The position numbers and the translations under genes are program-made. Below are positions 26,045 to 38,267 of a stretch of 64,000 nt of DNA, piece by piece. The stretch is from contig VUYV01000036.1 of NCBI GenBank assembly GCA_008711295.1, positions 1,637,870 to 1,701,869 on the forward strand, written 5' to 3'. This stretch comes from Anarhynchus alexandrinus (lineage: Eukaryota > Chordata > Aves > Charadriiformes > Charadriidae). Below the pieces are notes generated by a model. That model saw only the letters and a program-made list of their open reading frames with translations. It was not told where the DNA came from and made no database searches. Numbering within the stretch: position 1 is the stretch's first letter; every line of letters begins with the position of its first letter.

Positions 26045-27188
26045 TAATGATCAAGTACATTTTCTTCTTGTTCACTCCAGAAGTCAAACGGACTACTCTT
26101 TGTATAGCAAATTTTCATGTTCTGGAAGAATATTACAACTGCTCTTCCCCTTCAGTCCTCTCTTTCCTAGATTATTTTATGGAAGCTCATATTTTGTCAA
26201 CAATATCTTAAAATACATTAAACATGCACACGAAGAATCCCATGCAAATTCCCTATCAAACATGAAAATGCCCTATTCTATGATTTACTGTATTTTTAAA
26301 TAGATCAAAAACTTTAAAAACAAAACCAAAACACAAATTACCAATAACCATTATTTTTAGGAAACATAATATATTCTTGACATTTGGATCAACTGGTTCT
26401 TTATAGCACAACTTGCCTAGTTATACACTAACACAATTGTAATGAATGTTGGGCAACCTTTCACACTCCTCATCATAAAGCTCCTTTTACAGTTTGGCCT
26501 ATTTAGCAACACTATCTATGGAAAACAGATGATTTTAGAGCAAAATATTATTAAGTCTTCCATAATTTCAAAAGCTACACTTTAAAGGTGGCTAGTAATG
26601 CCCTACAGCAAATAACACAATAGTTTTACATAAAAAAGAGAATTCTGTAAGCAGTTTCATCTCCATGCGCCTCTTCTAAAACCATTATGGAAGCAGAAAC
26701 CTTCTTCCTTTTCATTAGTCTTAAATCATGCACAAGGAAAGGCTCAGCAGCTTTATACTTTCCCCAAAAGTTAACTTCCTCGACTTTTTCTGCAGCGGTA
26801 CCCACACTCAGAGAAACAGACAGGCATAGTTTAGAAGGAGCTGTCTTTCACATGATAATTGACTTTAAGTATCTGTGACCATGGAAAACTGTATCTTAAA
26901 AAAACCACAAACTGGAATCAGATCCTATGTTACAGACAGAAAATATAGGTATAAAGTAGTTCATAGGTATAAGCTAATTCATTAAGCTCGGACACTAATC
27001 AAAGCATACCTTCCTCTAAGCTAAGTAGAGCTGAGTGATTCTTGAGCAACCACTGCGGAGAATGAACTAGCAAGACATATTTCAAAGGTTGGTCACAGGA
27101 TTCATTAGCAGAATCATGAAACATTGAGGAAATTAAGGTCTATGATTCAGACTATGTTCTTTAATATTGCAAATTAAGTCTCTCATTT

Positions 27189-27317
27189 GTTCAAGGCCAG
27201 GCTGGATGTGGTGTTGGGCAACCTGGTCTAGTGGGAGGTGTCCCTGTCTATGGCAGGGGGGTTGGAACTCGATGATCTTCACGGTCCTTTCCAACCTAAA
27301 CCATTCTATGATTCTAT
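27189..27317 (+). mobile_element. CR1 LINE, short 3'-end insertion (young-looking subfamily)
   Basis: About 130 bases from TTCAAGGCCAGGCTGGATGT to ATTCTATGATTCTAT. It differs from the copy at 49.5 kb at about five positions and belongs to the same subfamily as the one at 15.8 kb. It is antisense to MEI4. Confidence 0.93.
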
Positions 27318-27766
27318 CTTATTTTATATAGTCTCTTAATGTACTCTTAATGTACTACTAGCTACCTGCTTTTTGTTAGGAATGGCAATTTTAAATCAAT
27401 ACAATGACATCGGAAGCCTAATTTGACTCTCTTATGCCTACAGTTCTAATTATGTGATCACTTACTGTTTGGTTGTGGTTTGTTGTTTTTTTTCTTTTTT
27501 GCAAGGGTACTTGCTTTTGTTACTGCAGAGGATGGATGTTGCTGAATTAGAAGAAATACTATTCAGTACTTTTTCTATCCCTGCTATATGCATGGGCATA
27601 AAATTCAGCCTCTGCTCTGAATAGAGAATTAATACTTTTTTTTTTTAATGTCAATCATTGCTATAATTCCACACATACCACAAATATTACTTCAACTTCA
27701 CAACTGCTTTTAGAGAGAGAGGTAATGTTTTCATCCTTTTACGAAAGAATATTTTAAATACAAAAG

Positions 27767-29654
27767 CTCTCCTGGGCTTCAGGAGAGCACACTTTGACCT
27801 CTTCAGGAATCTATTTGGGAAAATCCAATGTGCTATGACACTGCAGAGAAGAGGGATCCGGGAGAGTTAGTTGATTTTCAAGGATCATCTCCTTCAAGAT
27901 CAAGAATGTTTTACGTGATGTACAGGAAAACAAAGTGGGCAGGAGATCTGCATGGATGAACAAGGACCTCCTGACAAAAATAAAAAAGCAGCATACACCA
28001 GGGTCAGGTGAATTGGGAGGAATACAAAGACACTGCCCAAGTGTGCAGGGAGATGGTTAGGAAAGCCAAAGCCCTTCTCAAATTGAATCTGGCAAGGAAG
28101 GGGTAGTGCATCAAGAAAGATTTCTACAGGTACATCAGCAGCAAAATGAAGAAGGGGTAAAATGTGGCAAGGTAACTGGTGACAAAGGACAAAGTGCTCT
28201 CTTTGCCTTGATCTTTACTGGTAAAAACAACCTTGAGGAACCCTACATCACTGAGACCAGTGGGAAAGTCTGGAGCAAGGAATACTTACCGGCAGCGGAG
28301 AAGAATCAGGTTAGGCAACATTTAAAGAAACTGGACATCAATAAGCCTATGTGACCTGGCAGCATGCACCTGTAATTGCTGAGGGAGCTGGCCAATATCA
28401 CAGCAGGGCCACTCAATTCATTGGACAGTCATGGCAATCAGGGGAGGTTTGAGGGCTGGAAGAAAGCAAACGTCACTTCTGTCTTCAAGAAGGAGCAGAC
28501 AGGGAAATACAAGTCTCATTTTGATTCCTGGGGAGGTGATGGAGCAAATAACCCTTGAAACCATTTTCCTGGCATATGATGGACAAAATGGTGATTGAGA
28601 GTAGTCAGCATAGATTCACAAGCTCAATAAATGGACAGCGAGGTGGACTGCAATCTGCCTGATTGTGATCAGAGGCCTAAAATTGAGCTGGAGGCTACTC
28701 ACTAGTGGTGTACCCCAGGGGCTGACACTAGCACCAATACTGTTTAACATCTTCATGAATGACCTCGACAATTCAGCAAGTTTGGAGATGATACAAAAGC
28801 AGGAGTGATGGACACATCAGAGGGTTGTGCTGCCTTTCAGAGGGACCCTCAACAGGCTGGAGAAACTGGCCAAGAGGAATCTCAAGTTGCCACAAAGGGA
28901 AGTGTAAAATCTTATCCTTGGGGAGGAATAACCCCATGCCCAGTACAGACTGGTGACTGACAGCTGCAAAGCAGTGTGACAGAGCAGAACCTGAGGGCCC
29001 TGGCGAACAACAAATTGAACATGAGCCAGCACTGAGTCCTTGTGGCAAAGCTGGCCACCTGTGTCCTGGGCTGCATGAGGGGAAATGTTGCCAGCAAGTT
29101 GAGGGAGGTGATCCCTTCCATCTGCTCAGCACTGGTGAGACACACCTGGAGTGCTGGGTCCAGTTCTGGGCTCCTCAGCACAAGAGAGACCTGGATGTAC
29201 TGAAGTGGGACCCCTGAAGAGTCACAAAAATTATGAAGGGACCAGAACATACAAGGAGAGGCTGAAAGAGCTGGAACTGTTCCACCTGGAGAAGAGAAGG
29301 CTCAGGGGGGATCCCACCAATGTGTATAAATACCTGGTGGGGTGGGGGGTAAGGAAGACAGAGCCAGACTCTTCTCAGTAGTATCCAGTGATAGGACAGA
29401 AGTAAACGGGCAAAAACTGAAATACAGGAAATTCCATTTAAACATAAGAAATATCATTTTCTATGATAAAGGTGATCAAAGCTGGAACAGGCTGCCCAAA
29501 GAGGCTGTGTAGCCTCCATCCTTGGAAAAATTCAAAATTTGGTTAGACAAAGCCCTGAGTAACCTGCTGTAGTTGAGCCTGCTTTGAGCAGGGAGGTTGT
29601 ACTAGATCATCTCTAGTGGTCACTTCCAACCTTATCCATTCTGTAATCCTATGA
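27767..29654 (+). mobile_element. CR1 LINE, 1.9 kb, longest copy, internally deleted
   Basis: The copy starts upstream of the reverse transcriptase, in the ORF2 linker (GGAGAGCACACTTTGACCTC and, further on, TGAACAAGGACCTCCTGAC). It contains a degenerate KANVTSVFKK-type word near 28470 and a much shortened catalytic region (TGGTGTACCCCAGGGGCTGA near 28710, then ATGACCTCGACAATT). It ends in ATTCTGTAATCCTATGACC. Comparison with the copy at 17.1 kb shows large deletions in the reverse transcriptase between about 28560 and 28720. All frames are broken, so it is a fossil. Confidence 0.92.
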
Positions 29655-30409
29655 CCATTTGATGAATTCACTCTGTTTAAGTTAGTCAACAGTACTGAAT
29701 TATAGTTCACATAATCATAATGTGTAGGAAGAACTCAACATGAGTAACTGAATAAGTTAAATTTTATAATTTATTACTATAGGCAGAACTACTACTCAGA
29801 TTTTTATCTCTATTACCACACTCTCTCTCTCATATTTATCATACACAATTCCCTATAGTATTCTGTATTAAACGTAGTTGCTAGGCTTAGTAAAAGACCT
29901 TTGATTAAATTATAAGGCTACGTGAAACAGAGTTCTTTAAAACAGCAACTTCAGCTAGAAGTTTAATACTCTGAAAACTCAGAGAGATTAGGAGTAACTT
30001 TTAATGAAAGAACTAATTATAAGAATGAAATAGAGCCAAAACTATCCTGTTTCAAGACAATACACCTAGAGGTTTAATTGTGCTTTGCCAACTCAATTCA
30101 GGGATTGACAGATGCCAGGAAATTCAAACATGCAAGCTAAACCTTCAAAGACTGCACTGTAATTATGCAACCTGGGATGCCTTCATTTATGAAAAAGGAG
30201 AAATACAAACAAACATTTTTTTTCTGTTTTCCCCATTTTCTTACTCTATCCTAAAACTGGTTTTAATTCTGTAATGTTAGTGCTACATGTATATACATCA
30301 GCAGGAAAGAAATAACTATAGAAGACATGCAATACAGATTGCACTGCTGTAAATTATTCTGTGAGTATGTATGTGTGTGCATGTGTGTTTACCATTGTGG
30401 TTCAGCCCA

Positions 30410-31690
30410 GCAAAGTTATCTGGTTGCCTATATTTCACCCAAGTCCAAGAAAACAACCAACAATGTCTTAATCCTAAATCTAATCAAGCCATATAAATCA
30501 TACCCTGCCCAAGCAGAATTCAGCTCCTCTTTCTGGAACACCTCCACCTTTAGCAAAGCATTCTCTGCTGCACAAATCCTGGACATCCAAGCCTCGCTCT
30601 CTACCTTAACACCAAGTCAGCAACTCATGTCACTAACTTACAGATCTAAACACACTTGGCTGCTGCTCACTTTCTCCCTCACCACAAACCTAGCCCGGCA
30701 TCCCGTTCCTGTAACTCTGAAGCCCCAAGGAGTCCCAAAGGCATTAATAAACTCACTTCTTATTCTTACACTTACCCAAGCCCACCAATACATTACCTCC
30801 ACAGAATTAGCTGTGGATTGAGAAGGCTACATCATCAGTGTCTACGTAAAACTGAAACCTCAGACTCCTAAACCCTCAGCACAACCACCCTAAATCTAGC
30901 TCTGTACCTTCTGTAAACATGTTCAACTTTAGCTCATCACATCCTATCTCCCTAAATTACATCTGTACCAGAAATCCTGTCAATCTGGCAATGAATAGGA
31001 GTTGCTGCTGACTCTAGTCCTGAAACCTACTTACCACTCTAGGCACAGCATTAATAGTAGTCTGCTGCCCTGCCAGCTCAAGTCTTCACCAGCCAGATAA
31101 GTGCTGTCACCCAAAATCGAGACTAAGTTTAAGATAAGCTATGGAACCAGTTTTAACCTACCATCTCAGCCATGCAAACCATAATTCCAACCTCAGCTAC
31201 AAAACAAACTCCAGGGAGCCAACCCTTCCATCCCAGACATGAACCTACTCTACTAATCACTTGTACATCAGTCAAGTCCTATCTCTGCTTGTTTCAGAGC
31301 CAAACTTGGGACAGCAGCTCCTTCTGGATGTGGTGGCATTCACTGCAGCTCATAAGCATATGCACTCAAATCCATACCACCACCACAACTGTAGACCATG
31401 ATAGTTTCAATCGAAAACTTAACCAGGGATTTTATTCGAACACCGACTCTAACCTGATGAACAGCGAGCAGGAGAAGTAGCCTGGTAGGTCATGACTAAC
31501 ACTCCCAGGCACAGCCTTTCAAGCATTTCCCTCTGTGGTGAGGATCTTATTTTGCCATCCTAAATCTAAATCCTGCTCTAACCCTAAACCTAACTCTAAA
31601 CCCACTACAGCTGTCCTTCCCAACTAACAGCCTAAGCTAAGCCATATGGTCCCTTTCCAAAGCTCAATCCAAGCACACAGACAAACAGAA
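30410..31690. repeat. C-rich, G-poor block with degenerate telomere-like motifs
   Basis: The plus strand is strongly skewed to C over G for about 1.2 kb (for example 23 C and 8 G in 30541-30600). CCTAAATCTA recurs near 30472, 30888 and 31558. The last leads into CTCTAACCCTAAACCTAACT, which resembles degenerate CCCTAA telomere repeats. A 164-codon plus-strand open frame here (30327-30821) is a by-product of the skew, since C-rich, G-poor sequence lacks stops. Possible origins are an old interstitial telomere-like or satellite array, but no clean unit length is visible. Confidence 0.45.
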
Positions 31691-34261
31691 CATAAAGGAA
31701 AAACATTGCTTATCGAAGAAGAGGAGGTAAGTGAGTGCGCAGCTAAGAAATCCAAAGATATTAATATGTCCTATAAAATGAAAAGAATGTTTTGAAAGAA
31801 AGATGAAGTGATGATTTCACTGGTATCCACTATCATTCCATGGTTTCCATTTACATTTTACTATATTTAAGTAGGCTCTTGTTTAAAGACAGTTTTAATT
31901 ATCAACTGCAATTACTCTTCCAAACAGAAATCCATTATATCAGTCATTTCTAGTATGAGATTCTAGGGCTACAACTCTTCCCTTTTCCATTTTATTAAGA
32001 TATGAAATACTAAAGCAGCAAATAAACTGCAAAGCCATTGATACAGGAACTGTGCATTTATACCGTATCCCAAAAAGTATTTAGTGAAGCTGTGTTAAAA
32101 GTACATCATAACAAAGACTTTAAACAGTCCTCTCAAAGAAAAAAGAAAACCAGAAGGTAAATCTGTGACAAAATGTTACCTTGCCTGTAAATTTAACTTT
32201 TAAAAACACATATGGTGTATATACTAATTCACATAGACAACTCCAACATCCAAAAGCATTAAGGAAGCAGTGCTTAATTTTCTGTAACATCATTCCATTT
32301 TGCAAATCACTGTCAGTAAGCAAGAATGCTCTGTGAAGAAAGGAGGTTAACAGGAGCATTAAGACTACCTATTTGGAGACACAGATTTAAGTAATAATCA
32401 AATGGTCTTCCAGCCTAGCAGGTATACCACATATGCCACAAAAATCAGGTGCTTCCTCCTTATTTACATTCTGCTTTCAAGCATGCAAAAGGATTAACTG
32501 AGCTGTAAAGAAAGCAATAGGAACAGGACAGAATTAACTCAGAATAAGGAAGGAAACTCGGCATCAACCCAGATAAGCTTTCATTGCACTTTTTTTTTTA
32601 CTGTATCAAGAATTCCAATAGGTCATTTTAATTTATAATAATTTTATTTTTAGTATTGTAAAGCCTGAATTTTGTGCACAATTTGAAACAAGATTTCCAG
32701 GAATATGACTTATCTACTTGTTGAGGTATGATGTTTAATTTCTGTAATTAAGCATTTTTCCTTTTCCAGTATTATGTTTCCATGAATGAGATGATTCACC
32801 AATATTAAAAGTAATAATTGTCTAGTCGACAGTCATACAGAGTTCTCCTCACGTAATTGATATTTGCTGCTTCTATTCACAAACGCACCTGAGGTTTTCT
32901 GATTACGTGTCATCCTCAATTTTGCCAAGCGCCTAAGTGCAAAGCCCTGCTACCTTTTAGCTCTGTAAGAATACTTCTAAACTCCTTTCTCCTTAGCACT
33001 ATCATTTTATCATAGTATGAGAGGGAAGAGAGAAACCGCATGAACCATTTGTCATTTTCCAGTTCTGTCTGACACATATGCAGCTTAAAATCGAATCTGT
33101 AATAGGGAATGATATATGCAGCAAAAGCAGGTATACACTTCAAAGGTGTATGGCACTTTTCCAACATATACTGAGTCTCGACTGATTCTTTCACTCCTGC
33201 CTTTCAGGGAAGAGATCTATGTTTTCGCAAGTCTGTATCTTCAAACTAGGTATATATCCATGAGGACAAAATGCAGATCCACTGATTATTCTATCTAGCC
33301 GTTATTTCCTTTGATACCTGTAGCATCCATAGTCTCATGAATAAAAAATAATCCTACCCACTTTTTTTTTTAACAATGCACTATTTTGCAGCATCTTTAA
33401 CCACTCACAATTTGAAAAATATTACAATCTGTGTTTGCCAGGATAATAAGGAAATAAATGACGTCTATTAGTCATTTTCTAACACATTTGGGAAAAAACA
33501 GCATAGCTTTTTTTCTAACCCATATAAAAGCTTTATTACAACATATATAAACTTCTGGCTGAAGAGACCAGACATGTTGCATAAATGAAGTAGACTTCTT
33601 GGAAAGAAGAGCTTATCTGAGGAATTCTCTACATCACATCAGACACACTCACATTTGGAATAAAGCATGTGGAGGGTACCATACCTGCCCAGAACATCCA
33701 CTGGATACAGAATGGCTGCATGGGAAATGCCTATGAAGACAAGCCCTGACATTACTAGCTCAGTTCTTAACACTTTAAACCCTTCTGTTATCTTGCTGCA
33801 CACAGCTCCAGGCAAACTCCATTTTCCCCGATGGATCGATTACCAACTGAGCTAGTCCATCCTGACATTCACGATGTCTCTAATTTGCAGGCCTACTAGA
33901 AAAAAAACAGCTCTCCAGCCACAGGAATATTTCAGCCCTTCATTTGCTTCCACATAGAGCTGTTGCCGTTTCACTGACACAGCTGTTTGCTACACAGTGC
34001 TGACTGACAACAAAAATCTCAGAAAATGTTCAAAATCAGACTGCATCCATGCTCCTCCTTGTTCTTTTTCTTCCTAAGTACATTGCCTGCATAGACAGTT
34101 AATGTAACAGAGCTTCCTATTTAGAGGCATATACATCAGACACACCATAGCTGAATGCATGTTACAAGAAGCTCCAATACATGCATCCTGCACCCTAATT
34201 CATCATCAATCTCTTCCAACTACATGTTCTGCAGGATCAGGCCTTTCCTGGAATAACAGCT

Positions 34262-34547
34262 TGTCCTTGTTTAGGCTGGGATAGAGTTAATTTTCTTACT
34301 AGCAGCTGGTATAGTGCTATGATTTGAATTTAGGATGAGAATAACGTTGATAACACACTAATATTTTAGTTGTTGCTCAGTAGTCAAGGACTTTTCAGCT
34401 TCTTATACTGGCCTGCCAACAAGAAGGCGCGGGACACCCAAGTAGCTGGGAGGAGACACAGCCAGGACAGCTGACCCCAACCAGCCAAAGGGATATTCCA
34501 TACCATGTGACATCATGCTCAGCATATAAAGCTGGGGAAATAAGAAG
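34262..34547 (+). mobile_element. endogenous-retrovirus-type LTR fragment (5' part)
   Basis: The stretch begins TGTCCTTG and contains words that I recall from widespread avian LTRs: GGCTGGGATAGAGTTAATTT, AGCCAGGACAGCTGACCCC, and CCATACCATGTGACATCATG followed by TATAAA at 34525-34530, a plausible LTR promoter TATA box. The 3' half of the LTR and any viral genes are absent; the sequence is cut by the CR1 that starts at about 34548. It is a non-coding relic. The family name is not assigned. Confidence 0.6.
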
Positions 34548-35396
34548 GAAGACACCAGAAGGCTGTGCTGCCATACAGAGAGACCTGGACAGGCTAGAGA
34601 GTTGGGCGGAGAGGAACCAAATGAAGTTCAACAAGGGCAAATATAAGGTCCTGCACCTAGGGAGGAATAACCCCATGCACCAGTACAAGTTAGGGGCTGA
34701 CCTGCTGGAAAGCAGCTCTGCGTAAGGGACCTGGGAGTCCTGGTGGACAACAAGCTGACCATGAGCCAGCAATGTGCCCTTGTGGCCAAGAAGGCCAATG
34801 GTCTCCTGGGGTGCATCAAGAAGAGCATGGCCAGCAGGTCGAGGGAGGTTATCCTCTCCCTCTACTCTGCCCTATTGAGACCACATCTGGAGTACCATGT
34901 CCAACTCTGGGCTCCCAAATTCAAGAAAAACAAGGAACTACTGGAGAGAGTCCAGCAGAGGGCTACAAAGATACTCAGGGGATGAGAGCACCTCTCTTTT
35001 GAGGAAAGGCTGAGAAACCTGGGTCTGTTTCGCCTAGCGAAGACTGAGAGGGGATCTCATCAATGCTCATAAATATCTAAAGGGCGGGTGGCAAGAGGAT
35101 GGGGCCAGACTCTTTTCAGTGGTGCCCAGTGACAGGACGAGGGGCAACAGGCACAAACTAGAACACAGGAACGTCCATCTAAACATGAGAAAAAAACTTC
35201 TTTACTTTGAGGGTGCCAGAGTACTGGAACAGGCTGCCCAGAGAGGTTGTGGAATCTCCTTCTCTGGAGATATTCAAAACCCACCTGGATGCAATCCTGC
35301 CCAACCTGCTGTAGGTGAACCTGCTTTGGAAAGGGGGTTGTACTAGATGATCTCTGAAGGTCCCTTCCAAACCCTACCATTCTGTCATTCTGTGAT
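34548..35396 (+). mobile_element. CR1 LINE, 0.85 kb, 3' part
   Basis: A CR1 truncated downstream of the reverse transcriptase catalytic site. It opens with CACCAGAAGGCTGTGCTGCC and still encodes recognisable ORF2 C-terminal words ([45 protein letters not shown]) in shifted frames. The tail is ATTCTGTCATTCTGTGAT. The word TAAGAAGGA occurs on both sides (34541-34549 and 35403-35411). Broken and non-functional. Confidence 0.94.
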
Positions 35397-37533
35397 CTAA
35401 ACTAAGAAGGATGAATCCCACCCTGCATCCCATGTCAAAGTCTAACTGCACCATTCATTTCAGGAGAAAAGTTAGCACCCACATTTGGATTTGGACTTAA
35501 TGCTTACATATAACATTAAGAATTACATATAACTTGGTGTTTTGATTAAAAAAACCGCACCACTATTCAGTGTATGCTTTTTGTGACAGAATATTTTAAA
35601 GTTTTAAAAGTGGAAATATAATGTACAGAAAGTAATGCGATGTAAAAGTGTAATGATAGACAAGTTATGTATCGGCAATTACCGAATAACAGGGCTTTCT
35701 AAAACCTCACAGTATGTCTTCCTTTTTCTATTTTCTGTTTTTTAATTTTGTTTTTCAGAGTTCTTGGAATTAAAACCTGGAAGGTTAGAAATGGGCACTG
35801 AACCAACACGTGCATTCCACTTCTGGTCCTCTATCTTTGAAACAGTTACCATAAAGGAAGATCTGCGATCATGGTGAGGAGCTCAACATCTGAAAAATAA
35901 ACCATCTTCCACAGTATCACTCTGAAATCTTAATATCTTAAAATTGTATCTGCTCTGCAGTAGGAATCCAATTGGGGATCAGAAAATTTCTATTTCATTG
36001 GAAGATAAGCTTCGGTTACTGTAGACTTATAAACCGTATTTATGAAGCATGAAAGGTTCCTATTACAGATAACAATGAAAAGTACATATCCAACATCAGT
36101 AAAAATTAAAGGATCTAATTGAGTTTATATTAATATGCTTTTGCCTAGAATTTAGTGTCCTGGTGTCAGCAAAGCCATGAAGTATGAGCTTCACTTTAAG
36201 CACATGATGAAGTAGTTAAGTGAATTAAAGCAAACTACTAACTTGCTTGCAAGTTTACTACCATAAAATTCATCTTAACTCGGTGAAAGAAAATCAGGAG
36301 AACTATACCGTCTTACATGCTCCTTATCTCCTTAGTTACTTTTATTTTCTATATTAACGTGTGGGAATATTGGTCAAAAATATTAAACAAAATTCTATTA
36401 TTCATATATTTCACATTAAATTGTCATATTCTATGATTAATGGACTTAGCCAATTAGGGAACAACATAAAAATATGCAGAGTAATCTCTGTACTTTTCTG
36501 GTGTAGTTCATTAGGTACACACTCCTACAGTCAATCTATTTTTTTAATTTGTAAAGCTAGGGGCATAGATAGCTCTTTAAAACTGTGGGTCATGGACAGA
36601 TAAGCTTGTTCCAAGAGGACACAGATACAAAATCACTAAAATCAGTCAGAATTTTAAAGTAAAAACTTTTCAATATTTATCAAAGGACATATCCACAAAC
36701 CTACATAACCTGAGCTGAGCACACTTTCTATTGAAGAAATGACTGAATTCAAAGTTGCGTATTCTGGCATGCAAACATTTTACAACCTATTTGAAGCTTA
36801 GCTCAAGTCTTAATGATGAAGTTAAAATAAAAATGTTGAGATATCTGGATGATTAATTTAGAAAAATTAAATGGGACTTTGTTTTCAATTCCAGTTAGTG
36901 TTGGAAAACATCTTCAACTTTTAAAAAATTATAATTATACAAAAATAAAACATAGAAATTTGCCTAGATGAATAAGCTATTTTTTCAATTTCTTTTTTTC
37001 ACCGAATGTTTAAAAGTGAATTGCAAGCTAACGTAAACACATGCCTCAGATGATTTCTTTATTTCTCCTAGCTGCCAACAACAACAAAAAAGAAACAAAA
37101 CAAACCAAAAAGGAAACAGGTATTTGTACACCTCTAACCATAACTAAAATTCAGAGTTCCCAATTTGATTGTCTTAAGTGGAAGACATGAAATGCCTTTT
37201 CAATTAGTAGTTTCGCTTACGTAACAAAACAGGATTAGGATACCTGCCAGCTAATGAAGTTTGATTTATATAAAGTATTATCCTTCTGCAAATTCTAATT
37301 TAAATATTTATGAAGAATTTTTTTTAAAGCTGTCATTTGGTATATTTCAAACTGATATCATATTGTTAATTTTGATTATAAAACAAGAAAAAAATATTTT
37401 AATCCTTTTTAGAATCATCTCTACCCAAAAGTAATGCTACACAAAGTCAGGAACATTCAGAAGCAGGTCTGTAAATCAGGCTGTCAGAAATACTAGAGTT
37501 TAGTGTCCTATTGTGATAAGTACAACGGTTTTT

Positions 37534-37615
37534 GTTAAGCAATATTTCCAGAAATAATCATCATATGATTATTTCTGGAAATACTGCTTAACATTCTATG
37601 ATTCTATGATCATAT
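37534..37615. repeat. near-perfect palindrome joined to two CR1 octamers
   Basis: Positions 37534-37592 form a hairpin: arms of 28 bases with one mismatch (37542 A against 37584 C) around a 3-base loop. The right arm is followed at once by ATTCTATG twice (37593-37608), the exact CR1 tail unit. ATCATAT occurs at the palindrome centre (37560-37566) and again right after the octamers (37609-37615). The layout suggests an insertion at 37567-37608 made of an inverted copy of the left flank plus a bare CR1 tail. A hairpin RNA gene is an alternative, with no support beyond the fold. Confidence 0.85.
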
Positions 37616-38078
37616 ACAGAATGTATAAGAGTTTGTAAATGAATACAATACATCTATTTGAACTAAATGCAAGAATGCATAAACTTTAAAAACACTGACT
37701 TCACAGCAAACTAAGCAAACCAGAACTTCAGTTACTTTCCTCACATGAACTGAAGCTTTTCAAAACTTTATAGTCCTACGAAGTGTCAGCTGAAGATAGA
37801 TGTACAGCTCCTGTGGCTTCAAATTCAGCCTTCTTGAACCTTCTGCTATTCCCAGAAAAAGTCCAGCACTGTGTTGGGGGGTGAACATTTCAAGACTACT
37901 TTGTCATTTTAAAATTAGTCACTGGAGTCTCTACCCAAGTGCCTGAAGCTCACTTATTCTTCTGTAAGTCACTTAAATGCAAAGTGTTTTAAAAGGACTC
38001 AAAAAAAAGCGCCATAAGCTTTGCTAAGGTTATATGAAAGTCCTATTCCAGACCATGGTTTGCGATTGGTTGATAGAG

Positions 38079-38267
38079 ATGCATTTCTTGGAAAAGAAAC
38101 GCTTAAAATGCTGGATGATGAAAATATAAATAAATAAATTTCTGTATCAGTTTTTTTAAAAAAAAAAAAAAAAAAANNNNNNNATGCATTTCTTGGAAAA
38201 GAAACGCTTAAAATGCAGAAAATATAAATAAATAAATTACTGTATCATTTTTTTTAAAAAAAAAAAG
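38079..38267. repeat. direct duplication across a 7-base gap, probable assembly artefact
   Basis: The segment starting ATGCATTTCTTGGAAAAGAA at 38079 recurs at 38184, on the two sides of the gap. Both copies run through an AATATAAATAAATAAATT-type stretch into a T run and a poly-A run. They differ by an 8-base indel (TGGATGAT present only in the first) and a few substitutions. This pattern fits two alleles, or two ends of one contig overlap, placed side by side. Confidence 0.75.
38177..38183. other. assembly gap (7 N)
   Basis: Seven unknown bases following a long poly-A run, between the two copies of the duplication described for this region. Confidence 0.98.

Noticed and set aside
26268..26290. 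CTATTCTATGATTTACTG, resembling a CR1 octamer tail
   Set aside because: A single octamer-like word without any CR1 sequence upstream; expected occasionally by chance.
30327..30821. 164-codon plus-strand open frame, the longest without N
   Set aside because: It sits in the C-rich, G-poor block, where stop codons are rare because of composition. The translation is Ser/Thr/Leu/Pro-rich with no domain.
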